Part shown: positions 53,070 through 62,287 of the stretch, in pieces | Numbering within the stretch: position 1 is the first letter of the stretch | How the letters are laid out: each line of letters opens with the position of its first letter | Source of the DNA: Oceanirhabdus sp. W0125-5 | Lineage (GTDB): Bacteria > Bacillota > Clostridia > Clostridiales > Clostridiaceae | Reading direction: 5' to 3' | DNA: 64,000 nt | NCBI RefSeq assembly: GCF_027938815.1 | Contig: NZ_CP115913.1 | Coordinates: 4,436,001 to 4,500,000 of the forward strand | Position numbers and translations under genes: made by a program | The notes under the pieces: generated by a model | Told to the model about the DNA's origin: nothing | What the model saw: only the letters and a program-made list of their open reading frames with translations | Database searches by the model: none

Positions 53070-53534
53070 TTATTCTTTTGACTTCATCATCAAAGATTCC
53101 GTTATACCTTGTCTGTATAAGTTAGGTATATCACCAATTACTGAATATCCTATATCTTTGTACAATCTTTTTGCATCTGGATTAAAATCGCCTACTACTA
53201 AAAATAGTTTTGAATATTTTTTATAATAAACATCCTCAATAAATTTTAAGAGCATTTTTCCTATTCCCTGACCACGATTTTCACTTTTGACAGCAATAAT
53301 ATGTACATAAGGATGCATATGGAAGATTCCATTTAATATAACCCATACAAATCCCTTACAGTTGTTATTATTGTCTATTGCGACATATATATCATTTTCG
53401 TTAAATCCTTCTTCTAATGCTTTTCGAGCTTTTCCCTTTTCTGAAAAATATCTTTTTCCCAGTTCTGAATTTACTAATGCCTCCTCACAATCATCTATAT
53501 AATTTATACTTCCCTTTATAACTGTTATTTCCAT
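53070..53534 (-). CDS. GNAT-family N-acetyltransferase
   Basis: 154 residues. The acetyl-CoA-binding loop is VKSENRGQGIGKMLLKFIED, the R/Q-x-x-G-x-G/A signature, preceded by the HIIAV strand and followed by KLFLVVGDFNPDAKRLYKDI with the conserved Y, and GYSVIGDIPNLY. The substrate is not evident. The gene lies inside an otherwise MITE-like element whose two halves flank it (52865-53000 and 53960-54085), so it may have arrived there by insertion, or be cargo. RBS GGGGTG precedes the ATG. Confidence 0.85.
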   Translation of the reverse strand: MEITVIKGSINYIDDCEEALVNSELGKRYFSEKGKARKALEEGFNENDIYVAIDNNNNCKGFVWVILNGIFHMHPYVHIIAVKSENRGQGIGKMLLKFIEDVYYKKYSKLFLVVGDFNPDAKRLYKDIGYSVIGDIPNLYRQGITESLMMKSKE

Positions 53535-53742
53535 ATAAAATACACCCCTAATCTTAAGTTAATTTCGCAATATTTTACTATTACGGTGATATTACTAAAT
53601 TTTTCTTATTGCACATTACAAATACGTCGTGCTTCAATTATTCTTATCTATCTAATTATACAGAACTCACATATTTATTTCAACAATTTAACACTTAAGG
53701 AAAATATAACACAGCATGAATTTCTGAAAATTTTCATCATAA

Positions 53743-53844
53743 TTCTCTTTTTTAAAATATCGTTGAAAACTTTTTCTGTATTTTTATAATTATTTTACCA
53801 ATTATTCCATAATATTTTTTCAACGGCTTTTTAAAAAAGAGAGA
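53743..53844. repeat. 100-bp inverted-repeat element
   Basis: CTCTTTTTTAAAATATCGTT-GAAAA at the left is inverted at the right as TTTTTTCAACGGCTTTTTAA-AAAAGAGAG. One end recurs near 3080-3110. It encodes nothing. The remainder of 53535-53960 shows no gene. Confidence 0.6.
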
Positions 53845-53886
53845 TAGGTAAGAGGATATCTACCCTTACCCTATACACTTTTGCAT

Positions 53887-53924
53887 AAAAAAGTGATTAT
53901 AGTTTAACTCTATAATCACTTTTT
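53887..53924. terminator. bidirectional intrinsic terminator
   Basis: AAAAAGTGATTATAG-TTTAACT-CTATAATCACTTTTT, a perfect 15-bp stem. Confidence 0.7.
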
Positions 53925-53959
53925 GTGTATATCTCTTTTCCACAATCAAAGTCTAATCC

Positions 53960-54085
53960 AAACTCCAATGTCTCATCCAAAATGAAACGAGTAAAAGCAA
54001 TTTAATCCAAAGAAGAATAAGATTAAAATTTCATGGAATGAAATGTCCTCCGTTGTCCACTGTCAGTTGTCAATTGTCCACTATG
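53960..54085. mobile_element. right half of the split MITE-like element
   Basis: AAAATGAAACGAGTAAAAGC, then ATTAAAATTTCATGGAATGA-AATG and the end CCACTGTCAGTTGTCAATTG match in order the right half of the element at 63233-63482 (AAACGAGTAACC, ATTAAAATTTCACAGAGTGA), with a different terminal repeat type that pairs with 52865-52895. Confidence 0.65.
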
Positions 54086-54093
54086 CTTTTGTA

Positions 54094-54735
54094 TTACACT
54101 TCACCAAGACTCCACACAAAGTCATCCGTTATCTTATTAAACTTTTCAAAAATAAAATTATATTCTATTGCTTCTCCAGCTAATGTTAAAAACAAAATAC
54201 TGTATTCTCTAATATCTATTTCCTTAACATTTCTTAGGCTACCATAATCGTTGAATCCATCCAGAGATAGTTTAATACTTTTATCCTCGCCTGTTTCATT
54301 TGAATATTTGAACTCAAATATATTATCCCCTATATTATTTACAACAACTATTCCATTAGTTTCAGTATTAAAAATCTCATATGCCTTGTCCTCAATTATT
54401 TCAAATCCCTTATCTGTACCAATATTCAATTTAAAAAGCTGCCACCTATACTCTTCACATTCATAAATAATATTGATTAAATAAACCTCTCCATTACTTT
54501 CAAAAATGCTATGTATATAGTTAGCCTCATTATTCTCAACTAACATCTCATGTTCATCAAACACATAATACTCACTATCAGAAAACACTATAGTATACAT
54601 TCCATCGCTAATTGTTATCTTATTATATTCACTCTCATAATTCTCACCATTATTAGCAAAACAACTTGAATTAATACTATTTATTAAGAACATAAATACA
54701 GCCATACTTACAAAAACTTTTCTTATTACCTTCAT
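54094..54735 (-). CDS. secreted hypothetical protein
   Basis: 213 residues from the ATG at 54735, which has GGAGG six bases upstream; the frame extends to 54819 without a ribosome site. The N-terminus (MKVIRKVFVSMAVFMFLINS..SCFANN) is a signal peptide ending at A-N-N. The mature part is acidic and beta-rich with repeating I-V-F-D-x-x-E-Y-Y-V-F-D and EVYLINIIYE strands, consistent with a small propeller-like or WD-type fold, but no family is recognised. It follows the membrane hydrolase gene on the same strand. Confidence 0.6.
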   Translation of the reverse strand: MKVIRKVFVSMAVFMFLINSINSSCFANNGENYESEYNKITISDGMYTIVFSDSEYYVFDEHEMLVENNEANYIHSIFESNGEVYLINIIYECEEYRWQLFKLNIGTDKGFEIIEDKAYEIFNTETNGIVVVNNIGDNIFEFKYSNETGEDKSIKLSLDGFNDYGSLRNVKEIDIREYSILFLTLAGEAIEYNFIFEKFNKITDDFVWSLGEV

Positions 54736-54830
54736 AAACAACCTCCATTTAGGAATATAATACAATATTTGCATATTTATATTATAAATGATTTTCCTTT
54801 TTATGGAAATTATTTTCATACGACTTATAT

Positions 54831-57005
54831 CTATTTAATAAGACTTATATTATCTAAAATATACTCTCCTTTATCAAAAATAAACTTTATTGTAGAGATA
54901 TTGTCGATTTTTACTGTATCATCTAATGGTAAAAGAACCGTCTGAAATACCGTTCCCTCAGTTTTTCCTATATCATCATTTAAGGTTTTAGTTTTCATGA
55001 TATAACTATCAATACTATCCCATAATGGGTAGAACTGGTTAACTCTGTATATAAATTCTCGACCCTTATTATCTATAATTTGAACTTTTAAGTTATACGT
55101 AAGCTCCTCATTTCCAAATGAAACCATATCAAAACTGAGATAATTATATTTGTTAATTTCTACATTTTTCATAAGGTTAAAACTTAAAATATTCTTAGTA
55201 TTTTCATCAATACTTATATAAATCCCTTTATTATTGAGCTTACCATCATCCCTAAGTCTTATTTTCTTTATTTTAAAAGAGTCATCTACAGCCTTTTTAA
55301 CTTTTGATTCAGATGAAATAGAATAAGTAAAATTATTCTTTTCAAAACTCACAATGTCATATTTCTCCGAGTCACTATACCCGTTAATGAATCGTTTGTT
55401 TTCATTCTCGTTAGTTCCATTCATATAATTTTGAAATATTGGTATAAACTCTGTTCTACCATTTAATGTGCTCTCTAAAAAAAGATAAGTATATTTCAAT
55501 GCTATATCTCTCTGCTTCTTACCACTTATAAGTTCACTCTTATTTATCATTAAACTTAAAGGGAAATCATCATCCTCGTCTCCCCACATTGTATTGAATT
55601 GTCCATGATTAGCACCTTCAATATATAAGTAACTCTTAAAATAAAAGTCATCACCAGTGAACAGGACATTATCATAGGATTTTTTCCCTTGAAATTCAGA
55701 TACATCCCCATCATTACTGCCCTGTAGCGCTAAAAAGTTCACATCATGTATTTTAGGATAATCCCCACAAGATTCATACTGACCATAAGTAGTTCCCAAT
55801 GCAATTATTGATTTAATATCAATATCAAAATTAAAATCTACCCCATACTCTTCTGGTTCTTCACTTATCTCTGTAAACAATTTTGAAAGAAATGCAGTTT
55901 CTCCACCTCTTGAATGACCAATAAGAGCTACACTCTTCTCATCAATTTTACCCTGAATAGGATTCCCCTCTTCCTTATTCCACTTGAAAATTTGCTCAAT
56001 ATGCTTAAGTGTGAGATACGCTCTTCCATCATTCTCATCAGAATATCCGCCACTCCAACTACCATTAAAGTAGTTCTCATCAACCATAGCTACCACATAT
56101 CCCCTCTTAGATAAGAATTCTCCTATATACTCATATCCTAATTCAGAAGGTTCTTCCATAGAGTGATTTCCATGTATTACAACAACAAGTGGGTATGACC
56201 CTTTTTTCTCTGGATAATATATATGTCCATTCATAGGCAAAGTCTTGAAATCAGTATCCCAATATACCATTCTCCATATCTTATCAATCCCCAATGGCTC
56301 CTCTATAAATTTTCCTATAGTAACCAATTCAGTTTTCAATTTTCCATTTCTATAATTCTTTCTAATATCATTTTTATTACCATACCAAATAACTTTATAA
56401 TCACTTAATATATTCTTTTCATCTAAAACATTGTATATATCTCTATTATCTTTTAAATATTGAGAATAAATCTTATTAATTCTTTCTTCATTATCTCCAG
56501 TATAATAATATTCACCATAATGGAAGCTTAATAGTTGAATTATGATCACAACACTAAAAGGCATAATATAACATACTTTTTGAAATAGGCTAGTACTTTT
56601 CTTTGAAATAAAAAATGTTAAATATGAAATAACCATTACTACTATTACCACAGCATTAACTTCTTCAAAAAAGGAATAAGAGCTCTCAGTACTAACAACA
56701 TAAAAAGCTAAATATATTCCACTATGAATCCCCAACAATCTATTATCAATAAATTTTAGTGGTTTACTAAGAATTCCAACAATAAAATAACCACAATAAA
56801 ATAACAGATTAAAAATCACAAAAAACACTATAAATTTTAAATAAAAGTTTATTCCAACTTCAATATAAGCAGGAAGAATAAAACTTACTATCAAAATAAT
56901 AATCTTTATTAACCTATTAACTGCTTTCAATTCCTTGAATGTACTTATTATTCCTTTAAATATTTTCTTTAAGATTTCTTTGAGATTTATTTTATTTATC
57001 ATCAT
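54831..57005 (-). CDS. membrane-anchored alpha/beta hydrolase
   Basis: 724 residues from the ATG at 57005 (GGAG six bases upstream). Five or so hydrophobic segments lie within residues 25-165 (IIILIVSFILPAYI, FIVFFVIFNLLFYCGYFIV and others). An alpha/beta hydrolase domain follows at about 265-500: YPLVVVIHGNHSMEEPSE for the oxyanion region, SVALIGHSRGGETAFLSK with the nucleophile Ser, a late NDGDVSEF region and GANHGQFNTMWGD with the catalytic His. The C-terminal 200 residues are beta-rich, similar to carbohydrate-binding or jelly-roll modules. It is probably a surface esterase or peptidase-like hydrolase of unknown substrate. Confidence 0.8.
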   Translation of the reverse strand: MMINKINLKEILKKIFKGIISTFKELKAVNRLIKIIILIVSFILPAYIEVGINFYLKFIVFFVIFNLLFYCGYFIVGILSKPLKFIDNRLLGIHSGIYLAFYVVSTESSYSFFEEVNAVVIVVMVISYLTFFISKKSTSLFQKVCYIMPFSVVIIIQLLSFHYGEYYYTGDNEERINKIYSQYLKDNRDIYNVLDEKNILSDYKVIWYGNKNDIRKNYRNGKLKTELVTIGKFIEEPLGIDKIWRMVYWDTDFKTLPMNGHIYYPEKKGSYPLVVVIHGNHSMEEPSELGYEYIGEFLSKRGYVVAMVDENYFNGSWSGGYSDENDGRAYLTLKHIEQIFKWNKEEGNPIQGKIDEKSVALIGHSRGGETAFLSKLFTEISEEPEEYGVDFNFDIDIKSIIALGTTYGQYESCGDYPKIHDVNFLALQGSNDGDVSEFQGKKSYDNVLFTGDDFYFKSYLYIEGANHGQFNTMWGDEDDDFPLSLMINKSELISGKKQRDIALKYTYLFLESTLNGRTEFIPIFQNYMNGTNENENKRFINGYSDSEKYDIVSFEKNNFTYSISSESKVKKAVDDSFKIKKIRLRDDGKLNNKGIYISIDENTKNILSFNLMKNVEINKYNYLSFDMVSFGNEELTYNLKVQIIDNKGREFIYRVNQFYPLWDSIDSYIMKTKTLNDDIGKTEGTVFQTVLLPLDDTVKIDNISTIKFIFDKGEYILDNISLIK

Positions 57006-57087
57006 ACTTTTCTCCAATTTCAATCAAAATAACAATTTATGTATTTATTTTATTATATACTGAAACCTGAATAACTAAAACCAAAAT

Positions 57088-57125
57088 AAAAAAATCACAG
57101 CATATATTTTGTCTGTGATTTTTTT
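57088..57125 (-). terminator. intrinsic terminator of the pilus genes
   Basis: AAAAAATCACAG-loop-CTGTGATTTTTTT with T/A tracts on both sides, 17 bases past the PilO-like stop. Confidence 0.75.
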
Positions 57126-57141
57126 ATTTCTATTATTATAA

Positions 57142-57753
57142 TTATTTAGTAAATGGATTAACTCTGTTTGAAGCTGGATAGAAGACTTCATTTTCCTCTC
57201 CTTTATCAATGTCAATATAATATAACTCAAGGGTTAGCCCTCCTGTCATCTCAAAGGCCTCTTCACAAGCAATACTCAAATCCCTAATGATTATTACCTT
57301 ATTGTAGCTTTCTATTTGTGATATAAACCTCATTAACTCATGAAAACTATCTTTATAAGTTAAGGCTACACATATTTTTGGAAAACTTTTACCCATTTCA
57401 TGCTCAGAGCCAGCATCTTCTGTTGATATAGACATGTTTCTAATATTTATTCCTGATTTTTTTATAATTTTATCTACTATATTAATGGCGTCATCTTCTT
57501 CTATATACTCAAATAAGTTCCTTGATAATAAACTAATTTCCGTTGATAATTCTTTATCATTTGCCTTTTTTAACTTCTTAAAATTCCTAGTATGCTCAAT
57601 TTTACTAATTTCACCTTGTAGTAAATATTTTTCCTCTCTAAGGACTCTTAACTCTTCAAATCTAGGTTTTATGAAAAAATCCAAATAAATAAATATTACT
57701 ATAAGAGGGAAAAGAACAATAAGCATAACTTTCTCCCTTTTAGTCATTTTCAT
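57142..57753 (-). CDS. PilO-like type IV pilus assembly protein
   Basis: 203 residues from the ATG at 57753, which has GGAGGG eight bases upstream; the start lies inside the preceding gene (14-base overlap). One N-terminal membrane segment (VMLIVLFPLIVIFIYLDFFI) is followed by a coiled coil (RFEELRVLREEKYLLQGEIS) and a ferredoxin-like domain with SFHELMRFISQIESYNKVII, the arrangement of PilO. PilN and PilO form the inner-membrane alignment complex of type IV pili. The family is divergent and was assigned by architecture and position. Confidence 0.7.
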   Translation of the reverse strand: MKMTKREKVMLIVLFPLIVIFIYLDFFIKPRFEELRVLREEKYLLQGEISKIEHTRNFKKLKKANDKELSTEISLLSRNLFEYIEEDDAINIVDKIIKKSGINIRNMSISTEDAGSEHEMGKSFPKICVALTYKDSFHELMRFISQIESYNKVIIIRDLSIACEEAFEMTGGLTLELYYIDIDKGEENEVFYPASNRVNPFTK

Positions 57754-58324
57754 GTGTCTTTCCCTCCTGCAGCCATCCTGAGATTGCAAACCTGTAAGAA
57801 GTAACACCTTCATTTTCCTCTGCTACTATAGAAGGAACAGATACTTCTTTAAAACCTACTGCCTTTAGATTATTAATGGTAGAGGCTACTCCCTTTCTAT
57901 CTAGAGATCTACATTCCATTGAGAAGTTGCCTTCCTTCACTTTTAAAGAACTTATACTTACATTTTGAGGTAAAACCTTAAACATACTCATCAATCCCTT
58001 AGTTGTAATTTTATTTACACTTGCAATATGTTCTTTAATATTTTTAACCTGTAATAACGACTCCTCTAGTGTTCTCTCACCTTTAATATTATCTCTAAAT
58101 TTTTCATTTAAGTTTTCTTCAAATCCACTCCACATTGTTGTGTTTACCATTTTACTCTGCATTTGAATTTTCATTTTCTCACTATAAATATCCCTATCTA
58201 AATACAACACCAAGCTTGCAGCAGTTCCTAAAAAAAATATAATTAACAATGAAGTAATGCTTAATATTCTAGTCTTTTTCCTTTTTTCTTCTATAAAACC
58301 ATAGAAAAAATTCAAATCATTCAT
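57740..58324 (-). CDS. PilN-like type IV pilus assembly protein
   Basis: 194 residues. The opening MNDLNFFYGFIEEKRKKTRI resembles the PilN cytoplasmic motif (INLLP-like) that binds PilM, then one membrane segment (ILSITSLLIIFFLGTAASLV), a coiled region and a periplasm-type domain with GLMSMFKVLPQNVSISSLKV and MECRSLDRKGVASTINNLKA, as in PilN. It overlaps the PilO-like gene. No PilM, PilB, PilC or PilT gene lies here; those partners must be encoded elsewhere. Confidence 0.7.
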   Translation of the reverse strand: MNDLNFFYGFIEEKRKKTRILSITSLLIIFFLGTAASLVLYLDRDIYSEKMKIQMQSKMVNTTMWSGFEENLNEKFRDNIKGERTLEESLLQVKNIKEHIASVNKITTKGLMSMFKVLPQNVSISSLKVKEGNFSMECRSLDRKGVASTINNLKAVGFKEVSVPSIVAEENEGVTSYRFAISGWLQEGKTHEND

Positions 58325-58354
58325 ATAATCTCATAAATCACTTTTACTTTCATC

Positions 58355-58768
58355 TTAATACTCAACAATGTGACTTATTGAATTTGTTCCTGTACTTGAA
58401 ACGGTTATAGTTCCTGTAGATTTAATCTTCTTTGCATCATGAGAAAAAGTAATTCCCCAAGTTCCACCAGTTTTAGCAACTGTATCTGTTCCACCCTTAA
58501 CATAACTCCATACATCTGCTAAATCCCCTGAACTCAATGCTCCTGTTGATTCATCAACATCACCTAGTTCTCCTGCTTCATATGCCATAAGAGCCGCTTC
58601 CCCTAGGAGCTTTGCAGTTATTTCATCTGCCTTTTTATTTGCATTGTTCTTATAAGCTGTATATTTCGGAACAGCAATTCCTGCTAAAATACCTATTATA
58701 GCAATAACAACTATTAACTCTACAAGGCTAAATCCTTTTCTTTTCTTGTTATTAATAATTTTTAACAT
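58355..58768 (-). CDS. type IV pilin (PilA-like major or minor pilin)
   Basis: 137 residues. The class III leader MLKIINNKKRKG is cut before F13 in KGFSLVELIVVIAIIGILAG, with Glu at mature position 5, the hallmark of type IV pilins. A YTAYKNNANKKADEITAKLL helix continues, followed by a short globular part rich in Thr/Ser/Gly and strands (GTITVSSTGTNSISHIVEY). It would be processed by a prepilin peptidase encoded elsewhere and assembled with the PilN/PilO pair downstream. The gene is first of the three. Confidence 0.92.
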   Translation of the reverse strand: MLKIINNKKRKGFSLVELIVVIAIIGILAGIAVPKYTAYKNNANKKADEITAKLLGEAALMAYEAGELGDVDESTGALSSGDLADVWSYVKGGTDTVAKTGGTWGITFSHDAKKIKSTGTITVSSTGTNSISHIVEY

Positions 58769-58904
58769 AGTACAACCTCCGTTACTATTGATTCGTAAAT
58801 TTTTCTTATTACATATTGCTATTTTTATCCTTTTATTGAATTATTATTCTTTGCTTTTTGCCATGTTTAGGTATTATTTACCGACTTTCAGGTATTTTTT
58901 AACG

Positions 58905-58933
58905 ACAAAAAACACCGATACTAAATCGGCGTT
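58905..58933 (-). terminator. intrinsic terminator between ade and the pilin gene
   Basis: AACGCCGAT-TTAGT-ATCGGTGTT followed by TTTTG on the minus strand. A second hairpin, TTTCAGC-TCT-GCTGAAA, lies at 58947-58963. Confidence 0.75.
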
Positions 58934-59020
58934 CTAATTTGTAAGGTTTCAGCTCTGCTGAAAGGTATCATTATTTTTTCTTTATTCTTTCTTCTTTTTT
59001 CTTTATATTTGCTTAATATG

Positions 59021-60724
59021 TTATTGTTTTATAAAAAGAGGAATAAACTCATTTATATTATAATCATAAAGCCCTCTAGGTGTAATTTTAAGAGTTGGTA
59101 TTACTGTAATGCTCATAAAAGATAATGTAATTAATGGATCCACTCCACCTGAAATTCCTTTTCCATTTAAAATTTCTTTAATCCTTCTAATTCTGTCACT
59201 TATGAATTCAGGACTCATGTTTGTCATTAATCCTCCTATAGGCAAGGCTATACTTTCCATAACCTTACCTTCACAGACAAGAGCAATTCCACCTCCCATT
59301 TGAATAACCTTATTTACAGCTTTAGTCATATCCTCATCACTATCTCCTACACATACAATATTATGTGAATCATGAGAAATACTTTGAGCAAGGGCGCAAT
59401 TCTTTATTCCAAATCCATCAATATATCCTACTGAATATTTTAATAATTTTGTATGTCTACCAAAAACAGCTATTTTATTTATCCTTCTTCCTTTTACCTC
59501 AGATACAAATTCTCCCTCAGTAATAACTTGCTTTACTTCTTTTTTTGTTACTATGGAATTAGGAATTACTTTAATAACATTTATAAGGTCACCTTCTGAT
59601 TTAACCTTTAATAAATCACTTGTAATTTCGCTAATCTTAATAGTATTTTGAAATATATATTTGTTTTCAACAGAAACCCTATTCTCTGTTACTTCTTTAC
59701 CATTCTTTATAACCCTGTTTATACTTACATCTTCAAGGTCATCAAGAATCAGTAAATCCGCCTTGAAACCTGGCGCAACAGCACCTCTATCCTTAAGGTT
59801 ATATATACGAGCTGCATTATATGAAGCCAAGGTATATGCTAAAACAGGATCCATACCTAAATCTATAGCTCTCTTAACACAATTGTTTATAGTCCCTTCT
59901 TCCATAATATCATCTATGTGTCTATCATCTGTACAAAAACAGAACATGTGTGCATTTTCCTTATTCACTGCAGGAATCAACTTCTTTAATTCCTTAGCCG
60001 CAGAGCCTTCTCTTACAAGAATCTTCATTCCTAACTCTATCTTTTCAAGAGCTTCTCTTGAAGTTGAACACTCATGATCTGTCATTACTCCCGCAGCAAC
60101 ATATGCATTTAACCATCTTTTACTTATGTTAGGACAGTGCCCATCAATTATTTCTCCATTGAACAACTCAAGTTTCTGTATCATATCTTCTCTTCCTGCT
60201 ATAACAGCAGGAACATCCATAACTTCTCCTAATCCTATAACATTGTCATATTGCTTTAATCTTTTTAATTCCTTTACTCCAACTTCAGCTCCATTGTCAT
60301 CAATATCTGTAGCTGGCACACATGATGGTAACATGTAGAAAATATCAGCACCATCTTCAGCTGTATCATTAATCATGAACTCTATTCCCTTTTCTCCAAG
60401 CACATTAGCTATCTCATGAGGATCTGCTATAATAGTTCCCACACCTTTCTTTAAAACCTCTTGAGAAAAAACGCTTGGTGTCATCATGGATGATTCAATG
60501 TGCACATGCGCATCAATAAATAAGGGAGTAACATATTTATCACTGCAATCAATTTCTTTTATTCCACTAAATCTCCCAATACCCACTATTTTTCCGTCTT
60601 TAACACCCACATCATTCTTAATAATCTTTTTAGTAAAGACATTTAAAATTGAAGCGTTCTTTAAAACCAAATCAGCTTTTTTTTCACCAAGAGAATACTT
60701 TATCTCTTCTGTTAATCCTCTCAA
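59021..60724 (-). CDS. ade: adenine deaminase
   Basis: 567 residues of the amidohydrolase superfamily. PLFIDAHVHIESSMMTPSVF holds the first metal ligands (H-x-H-x-E-S-S), IIADPHEIANVLGEKGI and DGHCPNISKRWLNAYVAAGV the middle ones, and HMFCFCTDDRHIDDIMEEGT the late Asp; SISHDSHNIVCVGDSDEDM and VCEGKVMESIALPIGGLMTN are typical of the C-terminal half of Ade. It hydrolyses adenine to hypoxanthine and ammonia in purine salvage. The start is a TTG with GGAGG seven bases upstream; no ATG fits. Length matches bacterial Ade. Confidence 0.95.
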   Translation of the reverse strand: MRGLTEEIKYSLGEKKADLVLKNASILNVFTKKIIKNDVGVKDGKIVGIGRFSGIKEIDCSDKYVTPLFIDAHVHIESSMMTPSVFSQEVLKKGVGTIIADPHEIANVLGEKGIEFMINDTAEDGADIFYMLPSCVPATDIDDNGAEVGVKELKRLKQYDNVIGLGEVMDVPAVIAGREDMIQKLELFNGEIIDGHCPNISKRWLNAYVAAGVMTDHECSTSREALEKIELGMKILVREGSAAKELKKLIPAVNKENAHMFCFCTDDRHIDDIMEEGTINNCVKRAIDLGMDPVLAYTLASYNAARIYNLKDRGAVAPGFKADLLILDDLEDVSINRVIKNGKEVTENRVSVENKYIFQNTIKISEITSDLLKVKSEGDLINVIKVIPNSIVTKKEVKQVITEGEFVSEVKGRRINKIAVFGRHTKLLKYSVGYIDGFGIKNCALAQSISHDSHNIVCVGDSDEDMTKAVNKVIQMGGGIALVCEGKVMESIALPIGGLMTNMSPEFISDRIRRIKEILNGKGISGGVDPLITLSFMSITVIPTLKITPRGLYDYNINEFIPLFIKQ

Positions 60725-60788
60725 ATTCTCGCCTCCTATTTAAGTACTTCTTGAACTTTTAAACTCTTCAAAAGTAATAGATAAAATA

Positions 60789-61346
60789 TTAAATATCAGA
60801 TTTTATATCATAAATAACATTTAAATAAGCTTTAATAAAGGATTCTACATCACTATCTTTAAAGCCCCTATTTTCAAGAATATTAATAATTATCAGAATA
60901 ATATTCTTATGGATTAACTTATTAACATACCTACCCCTAATAACATTCTCTATTTCATAAAGCCTAAAAGGCATTCCTTTCTCTTTAAATAAAACAATCC
61001 TACCATCTTTTATCTTCTTATTTTGAATATCTAAGAATAAGGTTACATTATACTTTTCTTTAACCCCTTGGTCATCTTCAACCTCAATTTCACAACTCTT
61101 TTTAATTCCATTAAAGTCATTATATATTATTTTGAGAATTTCACCAATATTTTTACTAAAAAAAATATCTCTAAGGTCTTTTATTTCTGTAGTTGTTTCA
61201 TTTTGACATTTTATCTTAGCATTCAAAGCTAAAAGTTCACATAACGTTAAGGCCCCATTCATCTTTGCATAAAGTTTTAAAGAATCTCGTGCATTAATAC
61301 CCTGTTTTTCTTCATTATCGTGTAAGGACTTTGTTTTTAATTCCAT
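60789..61346 (-). CDS. hypothetical protein
   Basis: 185 residues, acidic to neutral, no signal peptide. A short N-terminal Lys/Glu helix, a central beta-rich region (CEIEVEDDQGVKEKYNVTLF, GRIVLFKEKGMPFRLYEIEN) and a C-terminal helical end (IILIIINILENRGFKDSDVE). No family recognised. It is transcribed in the same direction as ade and the YprB-like genes, with about 65-70 bases between neighbours. Confidence 0.55.
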   Translation of the reverse strand: MELKTKSLHDNEEKQGINARDSLKLYAKMNGALTLCELLALNAKIKCQNETTTEIKDLRDIFFSKNIGEILKIIYNDFNGIKKSCEIEVEDDQGVKEKYNVTLFLDIQNKKIKDGRIVLFKEKGMPFRLYEIENVIRGRYVNKLIHKNIILIIINILENRGFKDSDVESFIKAYLNVIYDIKSDI

Positions 61347-61417
61347 AAAAATACACTCCTTAAATAATATGTTATTATAACATTATTATAAGAAGTGAAT
61401 TTATATACCAACAATAT

Positions 61418-62101
61418 TTATTCTTTACTCTCTATTATTTCTTCTTTATTAAGGAACATGGATTTCCACTTTTCCATTATATAATATAAGCTAAGGACAT
61501 CTTGCTGATTATATAATAATAGTTTATCTCTTTTCTCATTTGCCATCCTATAGTTTTCCTTAGAAAAAATTTTACCAAAAGTTCTAGCAATTTTGGCTCC
61601 ATTAAGCACTTCACTTTCCCTTTGAATGTTCATGATTTCTTCTAATTTTTTAAGTCCTATAATCTTCTTCTCAAATTTTTCATATTCCTTCTGAATATCC
61701 ACATGCTTTAATCTATTAACCACATTGAAATCAAACATTTCATTTTCTGATAAATGTTTTAGTACAAGAAAATCATTATTTCCTGAGAATGTTATTATGT
61801 ATCTCTTACCCTTGCACTCATACATATATCTTAGGTATTCTTCTGCCTGTGATAAGACAATTTGCTTTTCCCCTCTGTTTTCCATCATATATTGTAAAAA
61901 TTGCAGTTCATTAATATTTTTATCAAATATACATGCTCCAAATACAACAACACCAATTGGTTTTTTATATACATAATGCTCAAGGTCTAAAAAAACACCT
62001 TTTTCACATATCTCTCTGCTGGATACTTCCTTTCCATCAATATTTATCATATAATCCTCAAAGGACCCATCCACTTTTATACCCTTATTTATTTGAATCA
62101 A
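61418..62101 (-). CDS. YprB-like DEDD (RNase H-fold) exonuclease domain protein
   Basis: 227 residues from a TTG; the ribosome site is weak, so the true start is uncertain. The DEDD motifs are GVFLDLEHYVY (D-x-E), YIITFSGNNDFLVLKHL (D), FNVVNRLKHVDIQKEYEKFE and YNQQDVLSLYYIMEKW (final Y-x-x-x-D of the DEDDy type). Short, stand-alone proteins with this domain are annotated YprB or ribonuclease H-like. It precedes a gene with the same domain (62288-63079) but differs strongly in sequence, which suggests two diverged paralogs. Biological role unknown. Confidence 0.72.
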   Translation of the reverse strand: MIQINKGIKVDGSFEDYMINIDGKEVSSREICEKGVFLDLEHYVYKKPIGVVVFGACIFDKNINELQFLQYMMENRGEKQIVLSQAEEYLRYMYECKGKRYIITFSGNNDFLVLKHLSENEMFDFNVVNRLKHVDIQKEYEKFEKKIIGLKKLEEIMNIQRESEVLNGAKIARTFGKIFSKENYRMANEKRDKLLLYNQQDVLSLYYIMEKWKSMFLNKEEIIESKE

Positions 62102-62214
62102 ATAATCACACTTTCTATTCTTATTCTCAATAATATTCTATCATTATTTTCACTTAAACTCAATTAAGTGAATGTAAGCAAATTAACAAGAAATGAAAAT
62201 TATGATAGAAAAAT

Positions 62215-62250
62215 AAGATACTAGAATCCCCAAATAAGGCCTAGTATCTT
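62215..62250. terminator. intrinsic terminator between the two YprB-like genes
   Basis: AAGATACTAG and CTAGTATCTT form a perfect 10-bp stem; on the minus strand ATTTTTC follows. Confidence 0.75.
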
Positions 62251-62287
62251 TATTATTAAATTTATTATTACTATATTAATATATTAC

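Noticed and set aside
58769-58905. c-di-GMP riboswitch before the pilin gene, as in some clostridia
   Set aside because: A GGCAAA-like bit occurs, but the other conserved GEMM blocks are absent.
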